This document shows positions 35,516 through 43,458 of a stretch of 64,000 bases of DNA, one piece after another. The translations under genes were made by a program, and so were the position numbers. Each line of letters begins with the position of its first letter. The first letter of the stretch is position 1. The DNA comes from Gemmata massiliana (GTDB taxonomy: Bacteria > Planctomycetota > Planctomycetia > Gemmatales > Gemmataceae): NCBI RefSeq assembly GCF_901538265.1, contig NZ_LR593886.1:5105738-5169737 (forward strand), written 5' to 3'. The notes below the pieces were generated by a model. It had not been told where the DNA came from. It saw only the letters and a program-made list of their open reading frames with translations, and did no database searches.

Positions 35516-35866
35516 TCAGGCTCGCGTGTTCGGCAGAAGCAGAGCTCGAACCCGATCCGCTTCGACCACGAATCCCTCTTCCCCTAGAACGCGAGCCAAA
35601 ATAGTCAGGTAAACTTCTTCGGGAACGAATAGTTCGTACCCTTCCGGCGGTCCCCAGAAACCGTAAATGACAACGTAATTTGGTGGGATAAAGTGCCCTT
35701 CTACGAACCGGTCGTACTCATCCAAGTCACCCGGAAACGCTATTCCGAATCCGCCGTTGCTGTCGCGGTGACCGTGGCGCAGTTCAGCGAACTCGGCTAA
35801 ATCCGTTATCCGCAACCAATGATGAATCGCGTCCAAACAGGCGGTTTCGTAGTCGGGCTTCTCCAT
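35516..35866 (-). CDS. Small protein of unknown function
   Basis: I do not recognise this 116-residue protein. It is acidic and soluble, with recognisable stretches GFGIAFPGDLDEYDRF, YVVIYGFWGPPEGYELFVPEE and a C-terminal helix. It lies 13 bases after the SIS gene on the same strand, so the two are probably co-transcribed. Codon use and composition match its neighbours, which supports a real gene. It could be a small immunity- or regulatory-type protein, but nothing shows this. Confidence 0.65.
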   Translation of the reverse strand: MEKPDYETACLDAIHHWLRITDLAEFAELRHGHRDSNGGFGIAFPGDLDEYDRFVEGHFIPPNYVVIYGFWGPPEGYELFVPEEVYLTILARVLGEEGFVVEADRVRALLLPNTRA

Positions 35867-35879
35867 CGAATCGCGTTAC

Positions 35880-36470
35880 TCACATGCTGATCCGGCGATA
35901 GGTGTCGTCCACGACCCAGTGGAATGCGGTCAGGTGGATCGATTCGACGATGCCCATGTCGTCGAGCGGTACGTGGAGCCCGAAGTGGGCCAGCCCGCGG
36001 AGCTTTCCGCCCGAAAAGCCCGTGCAGCCGTATGTGGTGAGTCCGTGAGCGTTGGCCCACTCGACCGCGCGCAGGATGTTCGGGCTGTTCCCGCTCCCGC
36101 TGATCGCGATCAGCAAATCCCCGGGGCCGGCGAGGTTCTTCAACTGCTCCGAGAACACGCGATCGAAGCCCTCGTCGTTGCCCCAAGCCAGAATGTATGG
36201 CGTGTTGTCGGTCAGGCTCAGCACCTTCAGCCGCTTTTTCGTGTCGTCGTCGAAGAACTTGCGCGCGAGTGTGCCCTTCCCCATGTCTTCACAGAAGTGC
36301 GAAGCGTTCGACCCGCTCCCGCCGTTACCGATCACGAACACGAACCGCCCCGCAACGTACCGCTCGTGAACCAGATCGGAGAGCTTCTGAATCTCGGCCG
36401 GATCGATGCGGCCCAGTTCTTCGGCTACGCGGGAGAGGAACTGCTTCGGATTGAGCGTCGAGCCAAGCAT
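35880..36470 (-). CDS. SIS-domain phosphosugar isomerase (GmhA-like)
   Basis: This 196-residue protein has a single SIS domain with the phosphosugar-binding loops [14 protein letters not shown] (about 56) and [14 protein letters not shown] (about 120), and the late [12 protein letters not shown]. The layout is that of sedoheptulose-7-phosphate isomerase, which starts ADP-heptose synthesis, but other SIS sugar isomerases look alike. It is co-directional with the small gene 13 bases downstream and divergent from selB. Confidence 0.88.
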   Translation of the reverse strand: MLGSTLNPKQFLSRVAEELGRIDPAEIQKLSDLVHERYVAGRFVFVIGNGGSGSNASHFCEDMGKGTLARKFFDDDTKKRLKVLSLTDNTPYILAWGNDEGFDRVFSEQLKNLAGPGDLLIAISGSGNSPNILRAVEWANAHGLTTYGCTGFSGGKLRGLAHFGLHVPLDDMGIVESIHLTAFHWVVDDTYRRISM

Positions 36471-37018
36471 GTGTCGTTCTCAGTTCGAGAGGATCGGGTG
36501 GCGTGACCCCGGTACGCGAGCGTACCAAGTCGGGTCGAGTCAGTGCAGCGGTATGAGGATGTTCTATCGCTGCGACCTGTGTGATGACACCACCCGACTC
36601 CATACCGAACGAAGAACCCAGCCCACAACCCGAACGCGCTGCCAAGCAAACGACACCCGACCTCCCAGGCGGGTCGTCCGAAGCTAACAATTGCTAACAT
36701 TTCCCGGCTCGCCAGTCACACATCATCCTCGCAAACCCTATATCAGTAACGAGTTATAAAAAATACCAATGTACACTCGGTGTTAGCCACCGTTTCGCGT
36801 CCTATGCGTGACTGAACACCCCAAAGTGCCCGTCTCCGTACTCGCGGCAAATCTGAACAAATGAATGCTAACAGAAAAATTTAGCGCATACAAGAAAAAT
36901 ATGCTTCTAGTTGCGCATTCAAATCTTGTTCCGCTACCGATTCGACTTCGCGCCCACTGACCCGCGTGGCTCGGGATAGAATGCATCGTTGAACGCCCCG
37001 CGACGCGAGCCACTTCAT
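36471..37018. other. 548-bp divergent spacer with repeated GCTAACA motif
   Basis: No gene, tRNA or terminator is seen. It contains GCTAACA at 36683-36689, 36693-36699 and 36867-36873, and its complement TGTTAGC at 36781-36787. The stretch from about 36720 to 36920 is AT-rich and probably carries the selB promoter. Confidence 0.5.
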
Positions 37019-39268
37019 ATGCCACGCGACCTCATCCTCGGCACGGCCGGGCACATCGATCACGGAAAAACGTCACTCGTGAAGGTGCTCACCGGGATTG
37101 ATTGTGATCGGCTTCCGGAAGAAAAGGCACGCGGAATCACCATCGACATCGGGTTCGCGAACCTCGACCTCGGCGACGTCCGGCTCGGTATCGTGGACGT
37201 GCCCGGCCACGAGCGGTTCGTGAAGAACATGCTCGCGGGTGCGACCGGCATCGACCTCGCGCTCTTAGTGGTTGCGGCCGACGATTCGGTCATGCCGCAA
37301 ACGCGCGAGCACCTCGAAATCCTCAAACTCCTGGGCATCCGAAACGGCCTCATCGCGCTCACGAAGGCCGATTTGGTCGATGAAACGACACGCGACGTGG
37401 TCGGACTCGAACTTCGCGAACTCGTGCGCGGGTCGTTCCTCGAAGACGCGCCGATCATCCCCACCTCCGCGCACACGGGCTTGGGGATCACAGAGCTGAA
37501 AGACGCGCTGCGCGAGATGTGTCTGCGTGTGGGAAGCGAAGAACCTAACCCCCTAACCCCCTTCCCTAAAAAGGAAGGGGGAACAGAACCAAAGACGGTT
37601 TTAAGCCCCTCTCCGTGCTCCGGCCCGCGAGAAGCTCCGCTGACAGGGCCGGAGAGCAAGCAGGGAGGGGTTGGGGAGGGGTTACAGCCACAACCTACCC
37701 CCCCATCCCCCCTCCCTGAAGGGAAGGGGGAGCAGGCGCGCGATCCCGCTGTGTTTGAGGCTACGTCGGCGGACAATTCTTTCTCCCCCTTCCCTTCAGG
37801 GAGGGGGGATGGGGGGGTAGGTTCTTCGCCCCCCTCAGCGAACGCACACAGAGGCGGTTCCTCCTGGTTTCGGCTCCCCATTGATCGCTCGTTTGTGGTC
37901 CAGGGGCACGGCACGGTCGTGACCGGTTCAGTCGTATCCGGTTCGATCGCAGTCGGCGACGAACTGGAATGGCACCGCGGAGACGGAACGACGGATCTCG
38001 TCCGCGTGCGGGGGCTGAACAACCACGGCCGCCCCGCGACCGAAGTACATCGCGGACAACGCGCGGCCGTGAATCTCGCCGGAGTGCCGCACGAACAGGT
38101 GCGCCGCGGACAGGAACTCGCTCGGCCCGATTACCTCCTGCCAAGCAAGGTGGTCACCGTCCGACTGTTCGCGTCGGCCGAAGGTAGGCACGGCATCAAA
38201 CACCGCCTGCCGGTGCGGTTACACGTCGGGACCTCGGAGGTCATGGCGACCGTGTCGCTTCTCGACTGCGACACAATTGATCCGGGACAATGGGGGCTCG
38301 CACAACTATTCCTCTCGGAGCCGGTCACAACGGTTTGGGGGCAACCGTTCGTGCTACGCGACTCGTCCGCGGAGCACACCCTGGGCGGTGGGCAAGTTGT
38401 TCAGCCGACTGCGGCCAAAGTGCGCCGCAGACACATCGAAGCCATCGAACAGATTGAAAAGCTGTGGTCCGACGAGCTCCAAACACGGGCACTCGCGGTC
38501 GCGTGGTTCGCGGGTACACAGGGATTTGAACCGGACGATCTTGTGCGGTCGGCCGGCGTTGAACCCAATCAAATCGAAGGACTTGTTTCGCAACTCACAA
38601 CAAGTGGGAAACTCACGGAACTCGCGTTCGCGTCGAACCGTCGGCTTCTGATCCACACCGAGCGCGTCACGCAGTTGGAAGCGCGCGTACTCGACACACT
38701 CGGCACGATGCACGCCGAGAACCCGCTAATGACGACGCACGACCGACAAAAAGTGCTCGCCCGGCTCGACTTCGTCGGCGACGAACAGCTCCTTCAAGCG
38801 ATCGCGGACCGACTCCTTCGCACGAAGAAGGTTGTGGGAGACACGCGCCGAATCGCTCGGGCCGATTTCAAACCCAAGCTCAGTGCGAACCAGCGCAAAT
38901 TGAAAGACAAAATTGTTGAAGCCCACGTCAGCGCGGGCTTCGCACCACCAGAACCCAAAGAGTTTGCGAACCAAGCGGGCGGGAACGCGACCGCGCTCAA
39001 AGACATTTTCGAGGTCGCGTGTGCAGAAGGGTTCCTGGTGCGTGTAACGGACGAGATCTACCTATCGGCCAAAGCCGAAACCGAAATGCGGCGCCGCGTC
39101 ACTCAGCGCTTACAGACCGGCCCGGGTGCGACCGTCGCAGAAATCCGCGACCTGCTCGGCACGACGCGGAAGTTCGCTGTGCCGGTGTGCGAATACTTGG
39201 ACCGTGTCGGGCTCACGAAGCGCGCGGGAGATCTGCGTGTTTTGGCGGAACCGGCCGCAACGGGGTGA
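37019..39268 (+). CDS. selB: Selenocysteine-specific elongation factor SelB
   Basis: SelB brings Sec-tRNA to UGA codons by binding a hairpin in selenoprotein mRNAs. The 749-residue protein has an EF-Tu-like GTPase domain ([20 protein letters not shown], and LTKADL), domain II starting at [21 protein letters not shown], and C-terminal winged helices with [13 protein letters not shown] and [20 protein letters not shown] start at the ATG at 37019. SelB is usually 600-640 residues; most of the excess is about 105 residues (about 175-279) made of repeat DNA between domains I and II. No tRNA-Sec, selA or selD is in the window. It converges with an ECF sigma gene, with one base between the stops. 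Confidence 0.93.
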   Translation: MPRDLILGTAGHIDHGKTSLVKVLTGIDCDRLPEEKARGITIDIGFANLDLGDVRLGIVDVPGHERFVKNMLAGATGIDLALLVVAADDSVMPQTREHLEILKLLGIRNGLIALTKADLVDETTRDVVGLELRELVRGSFLEDAPIIPTSAHTGLGITELKDALREMCLRVGSEEPNPLTPFPKKEGGTEPKTVLSPSPCSGPREAPLTGPESKQGGVGEGLQPQPTPPSPLPEGKGEQARDPAVFEATSADNSFSPFPSGRGDGGVGSSPPSANAHRGGSSWFRLPIDRSFVVQGHGTVVTGSVVSGSIAVGDELEWHRGDGTTDLVRVRGLNNHGRPATEVHRGQRAAVNLAGVPHEQVRRGQELARPDYLLPSKVVTVRLFASAEGRHGIKHRLPVRLHVGTSEVMATVSLLDCDTIDPGQWGLAQLFLSEPVTTVWGQPFVLRDSSAEHTLGGGQVVQPTAAKVRRRHIEAIEQIEKLWSDELQTRALAVAWFAGTQGFEPDDLVRSAGVEPNQIEGLVSQLTTSGKLTELAFASNRRLLIHTERVTQLEARVLDTLGTMHAENPLMTTHDRQKVLARLDFVGDEQLLQAIADRLLRTKKVVGDTRRIARADFKPKLSANQRKLKDKIVEAHVSAGFAPPEPKEFANQAGGNATALKDIFEVACAEGFLVRVTDEIYLSAKAETEMRRRVTQRLQTGPGATVAEIRDLLGTTRKFAVPVCEYLDRVGLTKRAGDLRVLAEPAATG
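37541..37855. repeat. Palindromic repeat cluster inside selB, with 40-bp perfect inverted repeat
   Basis: Bases 37693-37732 are the exact reverse complement of 37783-37822 (40 bp, 50-base spacer). Before it lies a 9-bp CCCCCTTCC/GGAAGGGGG hairpin (37557-37565 with 37573-37581) and a third unit of different sequence around 37607-37660. The composition is C/G-homopurine-homopyrimidine, unlike the flanking coding DNA. It is translated in frame as Pro/Gly/Ser/Lys-rich linker ([36 protein letters not shown]). Confidence 0.92.
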
Positions 39269-39269
39269 T

Positions 39270-39857
39270 TCAAACGCGATCGTCGCCGATGATCTCACGA
39301 ATCCGCTCGCAGGCCCGCGACCAGCGCCGGCGAATGGTGCGCTCGTCGACCTGGAACAGTTGCGCGATCCGAATTTGCGTCCAGCCGTGGTAGAACACCA
39401 GCCCCACGACCTCACGTTCCTCAACGGGCAGTTCGTCCACGGCCTCGTGGAACCGCACCCATAGGTCGAAGTCCGGCGGGGCGTCCGCGGCCGGTTCAAC
39501 GGGCGGGTGGGAATCACCGGGCACATCGAACGGCAGCCACGCTTTCCCGCGGCACCGGCGAGCCAGATCGATTAGTTCGCGCCGAATGTGGACCGCGGCG
39601 AGGTTGAAGAAATCCCGGGTCGTTTCCGGGTGCATCGTTCGGAGCGATCGCAGGAGTCGAATGGTGCTGTTCTGCAGCACGTCGCCCGTATCCGCCTGCG
39701 CACGAACGTTCGGGAACGATCGCGTCATCCGCCGGGCGAGCTTCTCCAGCCGCTTACCCGTTGCGCGCAGTAGTTCGTCTGCCGCTTCACGATCCCCCGA
39801 GCGCCACCGGGTCAGGCAGTCCTGAAGATTGATCGAGTCAAACGTGGTGTCTGCCAT
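39270..39857 (-). CDS. ECF sigma factor
   Basis: This 195-residue protein is a stand-alone ECF sigma factor: region 2 at about 20-95 (with TGDVLQNSTIRLLRSLRT) and region 4 at about 135-190 (ELPVEEREVVGLVFYHGWTQIRIAQLF). It has no membrane segment or C-terminal extension, unlike the fusion at 601. No anti-sigma gene is adjacent, so its control is not evident. It converges on selB. Confidence 0.92.
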   Translation of the reverse strand: MADTTFDSINLQDCLTRWRSGDREAADELLRATGKRLEKLARRMTRSFPNVRAQADTGDVLQNSTIRLLRSLRTMHPETTRDFFNLAAVHIRRELIDLARRCRGKAWLPFDVPGDSHPPVEPAADAPPDFDLWVRFHEAVDELPVEEREVVGLVFYHGWTQIRIAQLFQVDERTIRRRWSRACERIREIIGDDRV

Positions 39858-39990
39858 ACGAGTGCCGCAAAAGGGGATTGGTGCGAGCAGAAATATCCTA
39901 CCCGACCAGAACCCCCGGTGCCAAGCACGGCGTTTAAAGTTTGAAGTTTAAAACGCGGATCTCCCCTCAACACGCGACACGCTCTTGCGA

Positions 39991-40842
39991 CTACGGGAAT
40001 ATCAGTACAGCCTCTGCCTTTCCGTCCGTGATCCAAAGGCTGACCTTCACCCCCTCCTTGATGTCACTCAGTTCGGCCGATGGGACGAGTTTCCCCATTT
40101 GTTTGTGGATCGCCGTCACCTTAGTGATCGGAACGCCCGCGTCGCGGTCCTTCACGAACACGGTGGCGAGCACGTCCTTGTCCGACTCCTTGGCGGGAAC
40201 GAGCTTCGACACCACCGCTTCGACGTCCGGTTTGCGGACCGGGATCGCGGGCCTGAGTTTGTACATCTTCTCCGCGGTCACCACGTAATCGGCCATCGAC
40301 ATCAACCCGAGTTCCTTGCGGCGTGCGTCCAAGGTATCGGGGTCTTCCACGGGTCTGGGGACGAGTTTGCCGTTCTTCTGTTCGAGCTGTGTGCCATATC
40401 GCTGTTTCTTACCCTCGGCCGACAGGACGCGATCAGTGAGGTACGCCAAGTCCGTTCCCGTAGCCTCACCCGCCTTCGCCGCAGCGCCGAGCAGTTCCAG
40501 GCACTTCTTCTGGAACGCTACATCCGCGTCGGAGTGCTGAACCAGCAGCCACGCGGCGTGCGCTCCGTCCACGCCCACCAGTGTTTTGCCCGGCCAGCCA
40601 TGTTTCTCGACCAGCCCCTTGAGCCACGCGCGGTTCGTGTCGTCCACTTTCTTGAGTGTTTCCAATATCTCCTTCGGGGGCGGGTTCCCCGCATTAATCA
40701 GCTTCATGCGGGCTTCCTGGTCGGTCTTCACCCGTGAGAGCAGTTCTTCACGCAGTGCCGGCTCCTTGACCGCATCGGGTGGCGCGGCTTGAAGTGCCCC
40801 GGCGAGGATCAAAACCACAGGAACGGCGATTCGTTGCATCAT
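39991..40842 (-). CDS. Secreted DUF6624-like protein
   Basis: This 283-residue protein has a signal peptide (about 1-19, ending LQAAP). The body is helical and matches the pattern I associate with DUF6624: KHGWPGKTLVGVDGAHAAWLLVQHSD, LAYLTDRVLSAEGKKQRYGTQ and LDARRKELGLMSM. The family function is unknown. It is transcribed alone, away from the ternary-system operon that starts 132 bases upstream on the other strand. Confidence 0.75.
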   Translation of the reverse strand: MMQRIAVPVVLILAGALQAAPPDAVKEPALREELLSRVKTDQEARMKLINAGNPPPKEILETLKKVDDTNRAWLKGLVEKHGWPGKTLVGVDGAHAAWLLVQHSDADVAFQKKCLELLGAAAKAGEATGTDLAYLTDRVLSAEGKKQRYGTQLEQKNGKLVPRPVEDPDTLDARRKELGLMSMADYVVTAEKMYKLRPAIPVRKPDVEAVVSKLVPAKESDKDVLATVFVKDRDAGVPITKVTAIHKQMGKLVPSAELSDIKEGVKVSLWITDGKAEAVLIFP

Positions 40843-40974
40843 GTTCGCTCCGAAGTGACGACGTATCTTCCCACGATCGTATCAGCTAGTCGAGAGCCAA
40901 TCGAACTCGGACTCGCTTCCCGCCCCCGGTGTCGTACCGCTGTGGTATGATGGCGGGACCAAACCAGGTTGCCC

Positions 40975-41598
40975 ATGCGCCCGTTTCATGATTGGCTCGA
41001 TCGCGTACTCGATTCCGGCGAATCCGTTCAGGACGCGCCCCCGCACCTCGCCCCGGCCGAACGTACCGCGGTCGAAGCTCGGTTGCGCTCCGCGTTCGAT
41101 CTCCACGCGCTTGATGTTGCGGGACCGCCGGTCGCGTTCGACCCGGACACGGCACTTCGTGCGGCCACAATCTTAGCAAGGGCGTGCTGGCTGCTGGTTG
41201 GCACGGAAGAGAACGAGTCAGTGGCACTCACACTTCCACCCACAGAGGCACCTGCCGCGAACCTTTCGGCCGATGTCACGCTCCGGTTCATGCCGGCTGT
41301 CTACCGTCGCGCGCGGGCGCGCGATCCCGACAGCCCGCTCGTCACCGAACTGGACCGCCTGCTCCGGGCATGGCCCCTTTCGGGCGTACTGGCCGATCTC
41401 GACGGCGCGCCAACGCCCCCGCTCGATTTCGGCGGGCACACGGGCCTCCAGTTGCTTTATGCTGAACGTCTCGTCGCCACGGACCGGCCCGGCTGGATAC
41501 CGCCGAACGGCCCGGCACGGGCGTGGGCCGAGCGGATATTTGCCGAACGCGGAACACAGCTTCCTGTTGAACTTCCAAAAGGTGACGCCCGTGCCTGA
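40975..41598 (+). CDS. Small first gene of MoxR-vWA-propeller operon, unknown domain
   Basis: This 207-residue protein is mostly helical, has no membrane segment, and I cannot place it in a named domain beyond context. It has FHDWLDRVLDSGE near the start and VTELDRLLRAWPLSGVL in the middle, and ends over the start of the MoxR gene (8-base overlap). In ternary systems small uncharacterised domains named bpX0-bpX6 accompany the core, and this is a likely candidate. The ATG at 40975 is preferred to a TTG two codons upstream. Confidence 0.75.
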   Translation: MRPFHDWLDRVLDSGESVQDAPPHLAPAERTAVEARLRSAFDLHALDVAGPPVAFDPDTALRAATILARACWLLVGTEENESVALTLPPTEAPAANLSADVTLRFMPAVYRRARARDPDSPLVTELDRLLRAWPLSGVLADLDGAPTPPLDFGGHTGLQLLYAERLVATDRPGWIPPNGPARAWAERIFAERGTQLPVELPKGDARA

Positions 41599-42727
41599 TG
41601 CGCCCGCCGACCGCCTCCGCCACTCGGCAACCGATCGACTCAAAGCGCGATTCGTGGGGCGCGACGAGGTGATCGACCTCATCGCTCTGGCGGTCGTTGC
41701 GGGCGAACACCTATTTCTGTTCGGCCCACCGGGAACCGCGAAGTCGCTCCTCGTTCGCGAGTTCGCCGGAGCCGTTCACTGTCGCTACTTCGAGTACCTT
41801 CTCACGCGGTTCTCCGAACCCACGGAACTGTTCGGCCCCGTTGACTTGGCCCGGCTGCGAGAGGGTGTGGTCGCCACCGTCACCACCGGGATGCTTCCCG
41901 AGGCCGAGTTCGCGTTCCTGGACGAACTCTTCAACGCGAACAGTGCGATCCTGAACAACCTGCTCACGGTGCTCAACGAGCGCGTGTACCGGCGCGGCGC
42001 AGAAACTCACCGGTTGCCGCTGTTGAGTGCGTTCGCGGCATCCAATCACCTACCGGAAGACGACGCCCTTCAAGCTCTGTTCGACCGGTTCTTGCTCCGG
42101 TGCAAAGTAGACGCCCTCCCTCGCACACAACTACCCGCACTACTCGCCGCGGGATGGGCAATCGAGCGCAACGGGAAGCCCACCGCTGACAGAAGCGACG
42201 CCCTGACCGCGGACGACCTGCACGCAATGGGCCAGTTCGTCAAAGACGTGGTCCTCGAACCGATACTGGAAACCTACGCCGACGCGGTCGAGAAGGTGCG
42301 CGACCTCGGTGTCACGCTTTCCGACCGGCGTGCGGTGAAGGTGCTAAAACTGGTCGCGGCATCGGCGGTGATGTGCGGGCGCGCGACGGCTAACGTATCG
42401 GATCTGTGGGTGCTCCGGTACGTGTGGGACCGGGTGGAACAAATTGGACCACTCGGATCGCTGGTGTCCGGCATCCTCGATCACGCCAGTAAAGCAGATG
42501 CCCCTCACCCGCGTGCGGCCCAACCCGAAGCGGTCGATGTCGAGGCACTCGCTGCGGAACTGACCGAGGCCGAGCGCGAACTTGCGCTCGGACCGAAGCT
42601 CGTGGAAATCGCGCGCCTGCGCGAGCGCGTTCAAGCCGTAGCAGACCGCGCGTCGTGGGCGACCGATGCGACCGGCCGGGGTCACCTTCTGACCCAAGCG
42701 GGCGCTCTCCTGAAGAGGCTCGGATGA
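41591..42727 (+). CDS. MoxR-type AAA+ ATPase of ternary system
   Basis: This 378-residue ATPase has Walker A GPPGTAKS (about 46), Walker B FAFLDELFNANSAILNNLL (about 110) and sensor/arginine-finger region AASNHLPEDDALQALFDRFLL (about 152). It has the RavA-like VGRDEVIDLIALAVVAGEHL beginning, and a helical C-terminus. It should drive the vWA/propeller partners by ATP hydrolysis, acting as a chaperone or activator. The start is a GTG at 41591 with AAAAGG 8 bases upstream. It is only distantly similar to the MoxR at 18167, which argues against recent duplication. Confidence 0.93.
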   Translation: MPDAPADRLRHSATDRLKARFVGRDEVIDLIALAVVAGEHLFLFGPPGTAKSLLVREFAGAVHCRYFEYLLTRFSEPTELFGPVDLARLREGVVATVTTGMLPEAEFAFLDELFNANSAILNNLLTVLNERVYRRGAETHRLPLLSAFAASNHLPEDDALQALFDRFLLRCKVDALPRTQLPALLAAGWAIERNGKPTADRSDALTADDLHAMGQFVKDVVLEPILETYADAVEKVRDLGVTLSDRRAVKVLKLVAASAVMCGRATANVSDLWVLRYVWDRVEQIGPLGSLVSGILDHASKADAPHPRAAQPEAVDVEALAAELTEAERELALGPKLVEIARLRERVQAVADRASWATDATGRGHLLTQAGALLKRLG

Positions 42728-43458
42728 CCGTACCCACACACGACCCGTGGGCCGGTGTCTCGGCCGCCCGGTTGCCGCAAGAGCACCTCGCCGCACTCGC
42801 CGCGGTCCGCAACTTCACGGACGTCCGCGTGTTCCTGGAAGATGGCGTGGCCTGGGTGCGCTGGCCCGCGGGTCGAAGCGAAGTCGTGCGCGGCCTCCTC
42901 CCGGTACCCGGTGTGGTGTTTTACAGCCAGCGCGCGGGGACATGGGTCCGCTTCGGGCACCTCGTCCCCACCGACGACGCCCCGCCCACAACAGAAGGCA
43001 AGCCGATCGCGGAAGTGCTCGTACCGGCGCGGTTCGAGCCGATCCCGCCGAACGCGGCACTCCCCGCGCCTGTTATTCTCACTGTGGTTCGTGGTGGTAA
43101 CCCACAATCTGCTACGGCCCTTATTTGCACAATTGCGGAACTCGCAGAATGGGCCGACACCGCAACCACCGCGGAACTCGCTCGCGTGCGCGGGGCACGA
43201 ACCGGTGATCGCGTAGCACTGACCGGGGAGCAACTCCCGACAATTCTCCGCGCCAAGCGATTCTGGGGACGCGACGTCTTCGTGCCCGTCGGGTTCCGAC
43301 CCGAACCGGACCTACCAACGTCCGCGCTCCTCGCGGCAACCGGAACGACACCCAAAGAGTTCCTGTTTCTGGACGAAACCGGAGCAGACGTGATCCCTCG
43401 CGCCGCGTTCGAGCCGCTCACGCGCGCGGGGATACGGTTGGGGGTGTCCGAACGATGA
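42724..43458 (+). CDS. Third gene of MoxR-vWA-propeller operon, unknown domain
   Basis: I recognise no domain by name in this 244-residue protein. It is beta-rich in the first half (VRVFLEDGVAWVRWPAGRSE, VPGVVFYSQRAGTWVRFG) and mixed afterwards, with RFWGRDVFVPVGFRPEPDLP near the end. There is no signal peptide or membrane helix. It overlaps both neighbours by 4 bases (ATGA), so it is made together with the ATPase. It is a candidate bpX-type accessory domain by position. Confidence 0.78.
   Translation: MTVPTHDPWAGVSAARLPQEHLAALAAVRNFTDVRVFLEDGVAWVRWPAGRSEVVRGLLPVPGVVFYSQRAGTWVRFGHLVPTDDAPPTTEGKPIAEVLVPARFEPIPPNAALPAPVILTVVRGGNPQSATALICTIAELAEWADTATTAELARVRGARTGDRVALTGEQLPTILRAKRFWGRDVFVPVGFRPEPDLPTSALLAATGTTPKEFLFLDETGADVIPRAAFEPLTRAGIRLGVSER

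Noticed and set aside
36471-37018. tRNA-Sec beside selB
   Set aside because: No cloverleaf or long variable arm could be found by eye in this spacer.
37541-37855. Intein or frameshift in selB
   Set aside because: No intein splicing motifs are present and the frame stays open; the DNA is palindromic and low complexity, which fits a repeat insertion.
18167-42727. The two MoxR genes as a recent duplication
   Set aside because: Their Walker B and sensor regions differ clearly and their partner genes belong to different system types.
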